Source of the DNA: Cercospora beticola
Taxonomy: Eukaryota; Ascomycota; Dothideomycetes; Mycosphaerellales; Mycosphaerellaceae
DNA: 64,000 nucleotides
Assembly: GCF_033473495.1 (NCBI RefSeq)
Contig: NC_088935.1
Location: 434,001-498,000, forward strand
Reading direction: 5' to 3'
A program made the translations under genes and the position numbers. Below, piece after piece: positions 42,254 to 53,468 of this stretch (its first letter is position 1; every line of letters begins with the position of its first letter). Below the pieces are notes generated by a model, which worked only from the letters and a program-made list of their open reading frames with translations, ran no database searches and was not told the DNA's origin.

Positions 42254-44911
42254 TCAAGCCATGAGAGCCCATCTTCCAGCTCCGCCCTCAAGATCAGAAC
42301 CGGAAGGCTTCCATCCATCATCTCCGTCGTCTCTGGCTTCGAAATGAACCTCGGTTCCGTGACTAGATGACTCCCGTGATCCGTCGTCGAAAGAAAACTT
42401 CTTGACTTCTTCGGAGGTAGGGTAGTGGATAGCTTTCCCTCCGCTTTGGAACTTGGGGGTAACGGGGGCGTGAGTGTACGAGTATGGAGAGCCCGGATCA
42501 AGTCTTGAACATCGACGGAAGTATTGGCTGTGGCGGTGCGAGAGGATGTGGTCTTCTTCCGCTGCGCCGAGATTCTCGACTGGGCCGCTGTTGTCATTCT
42601 TGGGCTCTGCATTGTCGCCGCTCGCAGAGTCGGCCGATCCTTTTCTTGCTCCGTTGCCCGCTCGCAGTGTCTCTGGAAGCCAGTCCGGCGAGAGAGGTCT
42701 TGGTCTTGGTCTTCGAGGTGAACTTGCTGAAGCTGGGCTTGCCAAGGCTTCGCTAGATGGGTAGGCAGTGGGATCTGGAGCTCTGAGTGTGGTTGTCTTC
42801 GAAAGATCCTCGAAGGAGGAGGCAAGGGCGGAAAGTGGACTCTTGGTTCCATATCCGCCGCCACCGCTCAATGGTGACACTAAACGTGGGCTATTGGCGG
42901 AGGGTAGGAGGAAGTCCGGTGTGAGGGGCGCAGGGCGTTTCTTCCTCCATATGGGTGCCATCGCGTACGCACCGGCCGGAGCCCATGCCGGTGAGGTGTT
43001 TGTCGGTGCTATGCGCGGAGAGGAGGTTTGTTGCTTAAGCCTGTTCAAGATGGTGTCGCGCTCACTTGGCGTAGGAGGTGCAGGTAAGCGAGGCGTGGAA
43101 AGCGTCGATATCGACGAAACAGAGTGTATGCTGCTGGGCTTCGTTGCTGAAAGAAGGACTTGAGGTGGCCGAGGTGGAAGGAACACTTCTGTCGTTTTGA
43201 TGTCGGGTAAACGAGATGCAGGACGTAACGCCGAGACATACCCAGTTGGCGAGCCATCCCCTGACGATGATGAAGATTTGGCTGATTGTGACGCATTGGA
43301 GGGCGTGCGTGCAGTATAGTCTGTAGGTGCCGTGCAAGTCTCGTCCAGAGATGTATCGCGTGCCTCTGACCAAGCGCCAGTCGATGACGGACTGAGAACT
43401 GAGGCTCGGCGATCATCATCCATGGCTGTTGGAGAGGTTGCAACACTAGTAGTAGCGCCTTCGGAACCGGATACGAGTAACGCGTTGAAGCTTTCAATTT
43501 CAGCTTTCAGGTCGTCCACAGTGAACGTGCTACGTTGCAGTTCGCGCCATGTTGAAGCCCTTCTTGTAGGAGACTCGCCGTCCATTTCCGAAGGTCGGAG
43601 ATTTTTGTCATGATCCAGATCCGAAACTGTTATACCAAAGCCATTACTGGAGTTTCGGAGGTTTGTTTCAGATCCGGTGACGTTTGCCATAACAACAGGG
43701 TTGATGGTGAGTTTCGTAAGGCTAGAATGGCGTCTTCTTACGACAGACTCATTGGCATCTAACTCTGATGCTGTAGTTCTTGTATTTCCGCTGTTTGATC
43801 TGGACGCCATGCCACCAGGGGTGGTGGCTGCATCACTATCACCTCTGACACTCGAGCTGAACATGAATGGGAAGCTCGAGAGTCGCCTGGTGATAGGCTG
43901 GATTTGGTCTGCAGAGTCGCCCTCCAGCTCATTGATCGTGTTCAGATCATCTCCAGATAGTTCGGCCGTTCCGGCAGGAGCATCGTGGAGCTCGATGAAC
44001 CCTTCTCGTGTCGTAGGACGAGACTTCTGCAATCGTCCGTTCCCTCGGCTGGAACAGCTATCGCCCACCAGCGGAAAATCATGGTGAGTGGCTAATGCCT
44101 GCCCGGGCTCGACTGGAATCGGAAGCCTTTCGGCACTTCCAGTCATTTCCGGAAAGTTGGCTCTAATCGAATTCGTCCCTCCAGACCTGACTGAACCAAA
44201 GGCTCTTGCACCTGCAAGCCAGCTATGTGTTTGTTCATTGTGCTCGGCCCTCCAAGCCCCCGAGTTCCGATCAACACCGAACAAAACAGACGGCGCGCCT
44301 GATGAAGTGCAATCTGGGCACCTTGCAGGTTTGAAGTAGCTGCCTGTTCTTCGTTTCCTAGACCATGCAGCCAACAGCACTAGTAGCGCCGCAACAATAC
44401 CTGCCAAGATGAATATGACTCCCAAGGCGATTGCAACTTTGCGATCGCCATCGTTGATGTGGTTTTTCTTGTGGACTTCCGTCGGCGTTGGCGTTGACGT
44501 TGAAGAGGTGACCGAGGTAGATGATTCTGTGGTCGACACCGACGTGCTGGATGCGATGCTGGACGAGTCCGTGCTCGTAGTAGACTCCGAGGTCATCGAT
44601 GTTGACGCCTGGGTCACCGTGGGTATTGCCGTGTACGTTGTGCCACCAATCTGATACGTGCTCGGCCATGCCACTGTCTGCAAATTCACATTCGTCGGCG
44701 TTTCTCCAGGGAACTTTTGATTCACGAGTGCTTGTGCGGCGTTGGCGACGGAGTCGATGTGATTGGTTTGTAGATCGCTCCAGAAGTCTCTTGGTTCGAT
44801 GTCTCGCGGTGAAGGTGTTCGCGCTTCGAGGAGGCCTTGTCGTTGCGCTTTCGTCAAAGATGTGTAAAGTACCAACAAGCCACTGCAGCCTATCGATGCT
44901 CTGCAGCGCAT
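42254..44911 (-). CDS. Large single-pass membrane protein with Ser/Thr-rich ectodomain (sensor-like)
   Basis: An 885-residue single-exon gene. A hydrophobic N-terminus (CSGLLVLYTSLT) may be a signal peptide. Residues about 95-145 are almost wholly Ser/Thr and likely O-mannosylated. One membrane helix lies at about 159-183 (VAIALGVIFILAGIVAALLVLLAA) and is followed by the stop-transfer charges SRKRR. The remaining 700 residues form a cytoplasmic tail, Ser/Pro-rich with scattered basic and acidic patches and no fold I recognise. The layout resembles fungal wall-stress sensors (Mid2/WSC-like) and related S/T-rich membrane proteins, but no WSC or Cys-rich head is present. Function inferred only from layout. 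Confidence 0.75.
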   Translation of the reverse strand: MRCRASIGCSGLLVLYTSLTKAQRQGLLEARTPSPRDIEPRDFWSDLQTNHIDSVANAAQALVNQKFPGETPTNVNLQTVAWPSTYQIGGTTYTAIPTVTQASTSMTSESTTSTDSSSIASSTSVSTTESSTSVTSSTSTPTPTEVHKKNHINDGDRKVAIALGVIFILAGIVAALLVLLAAWSRKRRTGSYFKPARCPDCTSSGAPSVLFGVDRNSGAWRAEHNEQTHSWLAGARAFGSVRSGGTNSIRANFPEMTGSAERLPIPVEPGQALATHHDFPLVGDSCSSRGNGRLQKSRPTTREGFIELHDAPAGTAELSGDDLNTINELEGDSADQIQPITRRLSSFPFMFSSSVRGDSDAATTPGGMASRSNSGNTRTTASELDANESVVRRRHSSLTKLTINPVVMANVTGSETNLRNSSNGFGITVSDLDHDKNLRPSEMDGESPTRRASTWRELQRSTFTVDDLKAEIESFNALLVSGSEGATTSVATSPTAMDDDRRASVLSPSSTGAWSEARDTSLDETCTAPTDYTARTPSNASQSAKSSSSSGDGSPTGYVSALRPASRLPDIKTTEVFLPPRPPQVLLSATKPSSIHSVSSISTLSTPRLPAPPTPSERDTILNRLKQQTSSPRIAPTNTSPAWAPAGAYAMAPIWRKKRPAPLTPDFLLPSANSPRLVSPLSGGGGYGTKSPLSALASSFEDLSKTTTLRAPDPTAYPSSEALASPASASSPRRPRPRPLSPDWLPETLRAGNGARKGSADSASGDNAEPKNDNSGPVENLGAAEEDHILSHRHSQYFRRCSRLDPGSPYSYTHAPVTPKFQSGGKAIHYPTSEEVKKFSFDDGSRESSSHGTEVHFEARDDGDDGWKPSGSDLEGGAGRWALMA

Positions 44912-45456
44912 CTTCAGACTTTACTGCCACGGATAATGAGCGTATAGAGGTCAGTTGGGCCTGTGTGGCGTGCATTGGGAAGTCAGGCGCGAAAGATGTC
45001 CAAGGTGTTGGACGTCACAAGATCTGCCATTAGAGCCCAAGGCGATCCGCAGATTGGCGGCGTTCGAAGCGGCGAACAGCATGAAGCAGACCGTTCGCTG
45101 GTCACGGCGGTTGGCCTCTGCGACTAATCTCGTCTTCACTGCTGCGCACATCCCAGTCCTGAAGACCTCCAGGTTGATTGCACACCTTCACCTGAGATGA
45201 GTGTAACTTCACCAATTTCGGAGAGATCGGTCGACGCAAGCGAGTTTTGGAGCCCTTCGGACCCTTTCGAAGGGATGTTGCAGGACACAACGGTTGTGCG
45301 AGTTGCACGGCACGTCGCCCGTCGTTGAGCCATTGACGTCTATGCTGCTGCTGAAGCCGCGACCTGGAATCCGAGCTGTATGGCACTTACAGATCGTTTA
45401 CTGAGATCGAGAACCACCAGAGGGTGATTCGGCAGTGTCCGAGTCATGGTATCCGG

Positions 45457-45951
45457 TCAACCTGGGATATCCAGGAGTCTCGTGCCGCAAGTCAAATATA
45501 GCTCATCATTGAAATCAGCCAGCAGCAGCAGAGATTCGTCGTCATAAGGCAGGGAGCAGGCCTCTTTGTTCAGGCCATTAGAAAGTGCGAAGTGCTGGCT
45601 CTTGAGGGAGAAGGAAGTTTCGGAAGCTCCTCCAGTTGGGTGCCTGAGCCACACGCGAGTGCCTGAACAATGTGGTTGCAGTATCACGGAAGACTGAGCT
45701 TCCTGTGGTCCATCTTCATCCGATCGCCGGATCACGGAAAGAAACGATATCCTCAGGTCCCGACAACGCGTCGCGCATGCTGCCTCTCCTGTCGGTTCAT
45801 GCCACGCGGCGGTGCTGCGCGCCAACCATCGTCCCTTCCGAGAGGTCGCATTTGTGCTGCACGGCACATCACTTGCCGGGAGCGTATCTTCTGGAGTATG
45901 CCGATGATGCCAATGCACGTTTGAAGACGTGAGGCTCGACAAGGAAAGCAT
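45457..45951 (-). CDS. Hypothetical protein, 164 aa, doubtful
   Basis: ATG-initiated frame. The C-terminal 100 residues have natural protein character (RISFLSVIRRSDEDGPQEA, SLPYDDESLLLLADFNDEL) while the first 60 look random. Coding-like sequence also continues briefly in another frame after the stop, so this may be part of a larger damaged or spliced gene. No family recognised. Confidence 0.35.
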   Translation of the reverse strand: MLSLSSLTSSNVHWHHRHTPEDTLPASDVPCSTNATSRKGRWLARSTAAWHEPTGEAACATRCRDLRISFLSVIRRSDEDGPQEAQSSVILQPHCSGTRVWLRHPTGGASETSFSLKSQHFALSNGLNKEACSLPYDDESLLLLADFNDELYLTCGTRLLDIPG

Positions 45952-46805
45952 AGTTCTATCGGTGTCTGCCCCCGTGCCAAGACAAGCTTAAATTGCAGCA
46001 GCGTTGGACCTCAGCTCTAGAACTAACTAGCCCAACAGTCCGCAGACTTTGACGCGACGAGTAGCACTGTCCGAACATGAGGACTACAGGATCAAGCTCA
46101 TAAGCACGCCAGAAGAAGAGCTATCTGCATATGTCAGCGAGCTAAGTTCTATGTGTTGTTCTTAAGAGCAACTGACCTACACACTCCTTTTTAGCTGTCG
46201 TGGCACTCTTTATCGAAACAGCGAAAGCCAGTCAAAGTCTTCCTCCCGTTTCTCAGCGCTTCTCTGAGAGCGTGCACATACGCTCTTGCGATCCCGGCAA
46301 ACCAATACGGAAAAATAGTTGGAAGATGTCTACCAGAGGCAAAGAGTCAAGCACCTAATCACAGATGCGGAGACCATGATCGCGAGCTTGGATGTGGTCA
46401 GACAAGACCCTTTCTGAGCCCTAACTTGAGCTCAGGAGAACATTAGCAAAGGCGCACTTGCAGGCGAACGAGAAACAAGCCTGGGAAGCCGCGCACCTCC
46501 TTTCTCGCCACTTCTGCCGACCACACGACCTACAGTCACCATCTCAGGCCCGATCGATAGTCTGCGGCACACTGTTGGCGTATATAACCCTTGGATCCTA
46601 CACTGCAATTCGCCGAAGTCCTTGTAAAATGCTGGTTTTGGCGATCAAACAGTGCTCTTAGACGGGCTAGACTTGTGCACACTATCGATCGGACCTAGGG
46701 TAGTGACTGTGCCAGTCTAGGCTCTTAAACAGATTCCATTGCTATCCGATGTGATCACACAATGAGACCAGTACCAGCACGCTGGTAAAGGAGGGAAGAG
46801 CAATG

Positions 46806-46811
46806 TATATA
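46806..46811 (+). promoter_or_regulatory. TATA-like box of the small secreted protein gene
   Basis: TATATA about 100 bp upstream of the ATG at 46908, in a plausible core-promoter position. No transcript data. Confidence 0.35.
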
Positions 46812-46907
46812 GTCCGGAGTCCTAAGCTCTAGGACTTGGACCTACTCACCCACTCAAGCCATCAACCACTCCAAACCACGACTATTGCAGGCTGTCTTTG
46901 TATCAAG

Positions 46908-47163
46908 ATGAAATTTTCAATCTCAATTCTCACCACTGTCCTCATGGCTTTCACCTGCGCTCACGCAAGGCCCGCAGATTACAAACATGGCAACACAATT
47001 TGGGAAAGAAGCGGCACACCAGACCCCGACCGTGGAGGGTCGAAAAAGATTTGCACGGACCCACTCAATCGTACGCACAGGTGCTTGATTGGAATTGTAA
47101 ATGCTTGCTTCTAACTTGAATTTAGGGTCCTGTCATCCCAGTAATCCTGGGTCGGATGACTGA
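46908..47163 (+). CDS. Small secreted protein (effector-like size), 66 aa
   Basis: A clear signal peptide (MKFSISILTTVLMAFTCAHA) followed by a short polar mature chain with Asp/Gly/Lys. I favour two exons, 46908-47070 and 47126-47163. The 55-nt intron has donor GTACGC, a textbook branch site (TTCTAAC) and TTTAG acceptor, and the spliced product ends SCHPSNPGSDD with two cysteines in the mature part. Without splicing the frame ends at 47114 (68 aa, ...IVNACF). Size and secretion fit fungal small secreted proteins, some of which act in host interaction. No homolog recognised and no activity implied. Confidence 0.65.
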
Positions 47164-47923
47164 GGAACTGGCCCAAGAAAACCGCAAAATTGCGTTGCCA
47201 TCCTGCCTAACCGACTATTTCAGGCTTGTCACGTTAGCATGAACAGGAACATCTACACTTCTCTATCGATAATATAAGGCAAAGAATGCTCTATCGCTTG
47301 TCAAGAACTTGCTCAAATGCGCCAACCCAAAGTCAACTCCCGACCGCATCTGATACAAACTGAAGTTCTTTCTTACAATCCTTCTTCCCATGCTATTGAG
47401 CTACACGTACGCCCCTGCGATTCCAGCAGAGCTCGGCAAACGACATTAAGTCGGGAAGAATTGCAACGAAAGTCACCAATTCTCTCGTGAGGAAGCTCTT
47501 ACGTGGATATATGTAACGCCTACGGCACAAGGCGAGGCCAACTAGTCCGATGTCGGACGCCGACTCATCCTGCTGTGCTAAGGAGTAATCAGATCAATAT
47601 GATTAATCATCAAATTATGGGGCCCACTGCCAATCCACTAACCCTGCAGGCGAGGCTATCGTTTCCTAGCGCGCATATCATGCAGTAGCCTGGGAGTTTT
47701 GGCAGCTCTCCATCGCAGTGGCCAAGCGAGGCGGCATGAGAAAGCTAAGATTTTCACTCGCCTTGATATGGTTACATCTCTCATCGTACGATCAGCAGCT
47801 CCACACAGTTCTTCCGCAACTATGCACAGCGGCATGCATAGATTCCGGCGACTGAGCATAAGATAATTCTTGGAGCTTCGGCGTTCCCTCAACACGTCGC
47901 ATGATACTCCGCGAGTGACAAGA
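47164..47923. other. Intergenic, upstream of the siderophore esterase
   Basis: About 760 bp with no gene. Contains a GATA-type site at 47858-47866. Confidence 0.6.
47858..47866 (+). promoter_or_regulatory. GATA-type site upstream of siderophore esterase
   Basis: ATAAGATAA, 58 bp before the ATG, matches 8 of 9 positions of ATCWGATAA, the consensus bound by iron-responsive GATA repressors (SreA/SRE/Sfu1 type). A single match can be chance; the context strengthens it. Confidence 0.45.
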
Positions 47924-48895
47924 ATGCGTACAGCTATGAGTGCATCGAAGGCGCCAGAGACGGCCACGATCACACTTCCCAACTCTCTGCAATTCCCCTT
48001 GGAATCTCAAAGCGGAGAAGGATATGTTATCCAGGTCTCATGGCCGTTGCATTGGCAGAATGGCTGTGCACCGACTGACAAGGCGATGCCAGTAGTGTGA
48101 GTGTCCTGTGACATGTGATGAAAGTCAGGACCACAACATCTTACCCGATTTTCACGCAGATATATCGTCGACGGCAACGCTATGTTCTTGACCGCAACTG
48201 AAATCGCCTGGCGACGCGCTACATCTTCACGCTTCGCAGATGGCGGCATTATCGTCGCCGTTGGATATCCTTTACAGCCTGAAAAGCTGTACGATTTCCA
48301 AAGACGAAGTCGAGATCTCACTCCACCAACTACGCCTTCGATTGAGGGTTTTGGGGACGCAGATCGATTTTTGGATTTCCTAGAAGGACCGGTCAAATCG
48401 GCAGTCAGAGAGAAATTCCCGAACATTGTGATTGGTAGAGAGGCGCTTTACGGGCACTCTTATGGAGGGCTGTTCGCGCTGTACGCTCTGTTCATCCGGC
48501 CGCATTCTTTTGAGTGTTTCATGGCTAGCAGTCCTTCGATTTGGTGGAATAGTCGATGTGTATTGAAATATGCGCAAGACTTCTTAGAAAAGGCGCAGGC
48601 GCCGACGGCAGCTGCTCCACCGTCGCTCATGCTCTTCTGTGGTGGGTGGGAGCAACATCCTCCGCGGTGGAACAATGAGCCTCTGGACGAATACGAAGCG
48701 CGACAACGAATGTGGAAGGATATTCGAATGGAAGACAATATGCTGGACCTTTGTAAGATGCTTGAAGACTGCAAGGGGTTGCACACTGTGCAGAAGAGCG
48801 TGTATGAGCAGGAGGAGCATACGAGCGTCATGTCGTGCTCCCTTTCTCGCAGTATCACGCGCTTCCTTGAGGAATGGCCGTTGCAGAGTTCGTAG
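47924..48895 (+). CDS. Siderophore esterase (IroE/Fes-like alpha/beta hydrolase)
   Basis: Exons 47924-48096 and 48160-48895, joined by a 63-nt intron that keeps frame; 302 residues. The nucleophile motif is GHSYGG with Ser158. A typical upstream block is GGIIVAVGYP followed by RRSRDLTPP, the pattern found in IroE-like trilactone hydrolases. A C-terminal acidic/His segment (EQEEHTSVMS) provides the likely catalytic His. There is no signal peptide, consistent with hydrolysing imported ferri-siderophores (for example triacetylfusarinine C, as Aspergillus EstB does) in the cytosol. It lies tail-to-tail with a siderophore transporter 65 bp away. An alternative start is the Met at 47936. Substrate is inferred. 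Confidence 0.85.
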
Positions 48896-48960
48896 CGGCG
48901 GAGCACTACGGTTCTTGAGAACTTCGTCTTGTAGCCAGCGTAGATGGAGCCATCTATAGA

Positions 48961-50951
48961 TCAGAACACATTGCCCTTCGTCTGAGTCATTGTCTTGACG
49001 TTCACGTTCCTGATCATTGCCACCCAGAGGAAGCCCAGAGCCATGAAACCAGTGCCGGTCGCAATCAGAATAGGTTGTGCATAGACATATGCTGCGACGA
49101 TCGCATCACGCGTCGGAGTGCCTGGTAAATAGCTGAGCTGCTGCGGCAAACTCGTATAAATCAAAGTCAAGTTCGGCAAATCCGATGCGGGCAAATTGTG
49201 CCGTAAAGATGAGCTGAAAGTATTGGTCCAGATGCCACCACATATGGCACTTCCGATAGAACCACCAATGCTACCCACCACGAACAAGAATGCGAAAACC
49301 GCGGCGACGTGCTGATGATCGACCGAGACCAGAACCGCCAACTGGCAGCAGAGGATAAAGACACTTCCAGCAACGGAGAAGAGGATTTCGCACATGACAA
49401 TGTAGCCAATGTACCCGCCCGGCGTGCGGAAATGAATCATCAGGCCCAGACCAAGAATATATAGTGGCACGCAAATCCATAAGATCCATTTGAAGCGTCC
49501 AGTCCATCGAATGAGAGCGCCAGAGACGAAGAGGGAGACGAAAGATACGACGCTGAGGATGTTGCCAATGTATCCCGCCGTAGCCACATCGACTTCGTAC
49601 ACAACCTGGAGAAACGAGGAGAAGTAGCTGGCGTAGCATGCGTAGGAGATCTGGTAGGTCAAATTGAGACCACAGGCTCCGATTACAGTCCGGTCGGTGA
49701 GGATTTTGTGGTTCAAGAAGGGCACCGGTGCCCAGAAGATCTCGTAGACTGTGAAGGATGCGAGGAGGAGAAAGCCAACCACGATCATGGCGATAATATA
49801 GTCGGTGCTCCAGCCTTTTGGTGCAGTTGCGGCGAGGGTGAATGGAAGGAGGAAGACGACCATTCCACCTGCGAAGAGGATGACGCCCAGCACTATCGTA
49901 TGCGTACATCAGTAAACACGACGTGCGATACGAGGAGGATGGCCACTTACAGTCAAATTCCACCACGACCCATCGAATGGATTGTAAATTGACTGCCCAA
50001 TTTCTCTTCGCTCGCACGAGGGTACCATTCTTTTCCGCCTTGCGCATGTGATAGGAAAGCAAGAAATAAACTGGCATAGCAAAGACTGGCAGAATTATCG
50101 CCCACATTCCGTAACCCCAGCGCCAAGTCGAGAGATGCAGAACCTGTGCTGCGGCTTTCGAGCCAGCAAACGCAGAAATGATCGCCGGAGAAGATGTGAA
50201 AGCGAACGCCAGACCTCGATTCCGCAAGCTGGTCACATCCGCTGCGAGAACGACCCAGCTGTATGATAGACCTCCGAAGCCGACTGTGTAGAAGACCTGG
50301 TTCAAGATTAGCTATCAATATCACGACATGGTTGATTCTTCGCGCAGGTGATTGATATGTACCTCTCCTGCACTGTAGGTCTGAATATTGGTTGACACGG
50401 CCAATAGAACAATTCCGAGCATACAGAAAACCGTCATGACGAGAAAACCTTCGGCTCGACCCCAGAGATCGAGCGCTTTGGCCATAGGAATGTAGACTGC
50501 TCCAGCCATGGAGGATGCAACGATACCGATGACAGTCAACAGCGAATGGCCAGCAAAGGAGCTCGTTGCGTATGGGGTCAGGCTGTACACTATGCTGGTC
50601 TTCATATTATTGACTAAGGTGAGAAACCAGATCCTGCGATACGAAATCGTAGTTAGCGATCAGACCATACCTATTAAGAGTTTGTCGGCTTCGATGCGTG
50701 GACACTTACAGGACTAGAATGAGGTATACCGCATTCTTGGACCAGGTCAAAGTCACAGCCTCGATTTTCTGTACACCGGGCTGCGCGTGTTCATCTGGGC
50801 GTTGTTCATCGTCGTCTTTCGCGCTTGCAGTCATCTCAACGCCTGCTTCCTTGTCGTCGGTGCGATGCTGTCCATTGTCGATCGCAGGACTCGGGCTCGA
50901 GGGCTGTTTCCGACCTCCAAGGAAACTTTGGAGTCCTTTCATGATGGTCAT
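48961..50951 (-). CDS. Siderophore-iron transporter, MFS (Mir/Sit family)
   Basis: Four exons: 50951-50710, 50633-50363, 50296-49951 and 49892-48961. Together they encode 596 residues in frame, normal for 14-helix SIT transporters. An acidic, polar N-terminus (1-70) precedes the first helix (AVYLILVLIWFLTLVNNM). Later helices include LLTVIGIVASSMAGAVYIP and VGFGGLSYSWVVLAADV. The SIT-typical late loop SYLPGTPTRDAIVAAY precedes the last helix. These proteins import ferri-siderophores across the plasma membrane by proton symport. The partner esterase lies 65 bp away on the opposite strand. GATA-type sites occur 40-290 bp upstream, consistent with repression when iron is plentiful. Confidence 0.9.
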
Positions 50952-50990
50952 ATCTGCTGATAGTAAAAAGTAGTCTGAGTTGGCCAGGGC

Positions 50991-50999
50991 CTCAGATAA
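50991..50999 (+). promoter_or_regulatory. GATA-type site, transporter promoter
   Basis: CTCAGATAA, 40 bp upstream of the transporter ATG, matches 8 of 9 positions of ATCWGATAA. Confidence 0.45.
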
Positions 51000-51219
51000 A
51001 GAGCTACACCAGCCCAAGAAGGATCGAAAATGCAGCGTACAGTAAGCGACGTCGGGCGAGGCCAAGAGCACGAGAACGGCTCGTTTCGAAGCATGGCACG
51101 TCGATCTACCACACCTCCCAAATTTGTGGGCTCACCGAGTGAGATACCATCCGAGCGGACTGCGGCTCACACTGCTCTCAATGTGGATCCTGTCGAACCA
51201 TATTGTCTTGGCCATCCAG

Positions 51220-51238
51220 TTATCTAATCTTATCCGAT
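51220..51238 (-). promoter_or_regulatory. Paired GATA-type sites, transporter promoter
   Basis: Two sites back to back on the minus strand, ATTAGATAA (51220-51228) and ATCGGATAA (51230-51238), each 8 of 9 matches to the SreA-type consensus and one base apart. Paired spacing is often seen at GATA-factor targets. Confidence 0.5.
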
Positions 51239-51969
51239 CCTAAGCGGGGCGCGCTCCGATCTCGCCTTCGCTTGCAGTTCTGTTGGGATGGGTCGAGAAG
51301 GATCTCCTACCTCCTAGCCGTATACAGCTACTCATCTGCTTCGGGCATGAGCGAGCTGTGCATTCCATCTGTGGTAGAAAAAGTGGTTCCAACTCTGTCC
51401 GCTGTTTTGGCATGGGAGAAGAACCTATCTCGTGGCGACGGGCTTGGCGATAAAGGGTTCATGATATCCGACGGCTGCTTGGGTAAGTCCACTTGTTGTT
51501 ATGCGTTGAGACTTTTCAGAGGGCGAGAAGTTGCTGTCTTGGGCGCGGGGCGAGGTGCTGCGACACGCTATGACCTTTTTCCAGATACCTCTGCAGTGTT
51601 CACTGCCGTCGCAGCTTGTCTGGAAGTGGCGACCATGTTCCATGTTCTGTCAGTGTATTTGGACGTCGTATATGAGTGCCCTCATGATCATTCTGTTAGT
51701 TTAGATATATCCCGGCTGCAAACTGATCTGCCGCGCATTCGCGTAGATGCTTTGCTGCAACATAGCTCGCGATAGAAGTCGTGGGGGAGTTCAAGTCGCT
51801 GGCATTCGTCGCTGATACTCGCCACGTGCGCTCGCGAGTCTCCAGATCGGTCAACAAAGTTACAGCTGTCATTAGTAGGAATGCAATAGAGAACGCACGC
51901 AGCCCCGCGGGATGTGTGTGGAATCTTGAATCAGTAGTCTTTGTGTCTCTACCATACAGTTTGCCTGAC

Positions 51970-53468
51970 TTACTGCTCGAAGCTATACCGCAGCCACTCG
52001 CCCACCGCTCTCAAACTCTCCCATCTTACGGTTTCATTCTCATCCTGCATGAGTGCCATTACCCGGGACTTGAGCCCAAATTTCTCCAACTGTGTTCGCT
52101 TCTCTGGACATACTTTCACCAGATTGGCGACATCGCTGCAGCCGATTGCGAGAACTTGCTTGTCGTTTGCCCAGTCTTTGGACATGATCTCTGCCAGCTT
52201 TCTGCACAGAGCACCCTTCTCCTCCTCGATGATGCGATGCGCGTTTTCCCGCCAGAAAGCCTCGTTCTTGTGGGGCGGCGACCAGCGGAGATGCCCAGAG
52301 TTGACCTCTGCGGCGTATTCGTCAAAGGTCGTCTGGGTTTTCGTGTACTCGTCGACCATGTTTTTCAGACTTTCGAGATCCTCTAGCAGGTCCTCATCCG
52401 TCAAATGTCTGCCTTTGAGATTTGTGAGTACTGCAGGCAATCTCGCGGGAAGGGCAGCAGGCATTAGTGTCGTCTTGTTAGATGAGAGCAGGTTGTTGAG
52501 CGTGCCAAGAAGTAAGCGCGTTGTCTTCTCTTTGGGCGAGATTCGTAGAAGCTGGGTGTATAGTGGCACAATGTCGTGCTCTTCGTCCAAACCCTTTCCC
52601 ACGAGCTTACCCTCGAACGACAGCTGCCACAGCACCATGAGAATGTGATATAGCAGCTGCAACCCGACACCGCTGATCTTGATTGACTCTGGCATGCTGC
52701 GTATGCTTGCGGCTGAGCCACCATTGTACATTGTGCTGTCCGAGTCCTTTCCACCTGTTGCGTTGTGCAGCACCTCCATCAAGGGGCCAAGCGTCTCTTT
52801 CCGTTGTTTCCAGAATTGCTGTCTTGACTTGGAGGTCCTCAACAGCGCGCTGTATTCCTGCACCGCGATGTCTTGGAGGTTGGAGTCGGATGTCTTGGCC
52901 AGCTCGGCGACGTAGGAGTAGAGCTTCGGTAGGGCTTCGTCGATCTCAGGGTTGGATTTGGATTGTGCAACAAGAGCGTGCGACAGCAACGAGGCGAGCA
53001 CGGAGGATGTGAGGAGAGGAATGGGGTCTTCGGGGTTGTTCGACTGTTTGAGGAGTGGAAGCAGTGGTTTGTATGGGTGTGGGTGCTTGATGAGAGACTC
53101 GGTCAGGGCGGGAATGTCTGCGCAGCGGTCAGTAGAGCTCGGTGCGAGAGCGACAGACATGGCGCTGGCTCACCATCCACAATATCTCCAGTCAGGACCA
53201 GCATGTACTGGAGAATGTCTGTCCTCTTGGCCGCGCTCTCGAAGATGCTTCGGGTCTGGCCCTCCCCAAGGAGCAGGGCAGTGTATGTCTGGACATAATT
53301 CTCGATGGTCTGTTTCCGCTGCTCCTTTCGCACCTTGTCGATCGCCTTGATCTTCTTTAGGTCCTCATCAGTGATGGTCTTCGCTCGCACAGCTCCCTCC
53401 CATGATATGGGCCGCGCGCGAATGTTGTTCTGCAGCGAGACAATATATGCCGGCGGGTCTATCGACAT
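51970..53468 (-). CDS. VMA13: V-type proton ATPase subunit H (VMA13)
   Basis: Two exons, 53468-53174 and 53117-51970, with a 56-nt intron; 480 residues, close to the yeast protein (478). The sequence opens MSIDPPAYIVSLQNNIRARP and consists of HEAT/armadillo-like helices (ILQYMLVLTGDIV, LLPLLKQSNNPEDPIPLL, LQLLYHILMVLWQLSFE). The C-terminal lobe has LGTLNNLLSSNKTTLMP and SGHLRWSPPHKNEAFWREN, typical of subunit H. It couples the V1 and Vo sectors and is needed for ATPase activity at the vacuolar membrane. It lies head-to-head with SCAP. Confidence 0.95.

Larger units (their letters stand above)
44912..46907. other. Gene-poor stretch before the small secreted protein
   Basis: About 2 kb. Contains the doubtful minus-strand frame at 45457-45951 (listed separately) and, further right, sequence with no coding signal. 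Confidence 0.45.
50952..51969. other. Upstream region of the transporter and doubtful frame
   Basis: About 1 kb. Holds three GATA-type sites (listed separately) and a 142-codon ATG frame (51347-51775, plus) with mixed composition that may be chance. No other gene. Confidence 0.5.

Noticed and set aside
42145..42864. 239-codon minus frame overlapping the membrane protein
   Set aside because: Shadow frame of the 885-aa gene; Pro/Arg/Gln-rich without features.
46250..47460. Weak similarity between sequences flanking the small secreted protein, suggesting duplication
   Set aside because: Only short scattered matches by eye; not enough to claim a repeat without alignment.
49271..50305. Long alternative frame (344 codons) across the transporter
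   Set aside because: Only its first part is exon 3; after the GTAAGT donor at 49950 it is read-through into intron and the wrong frame.
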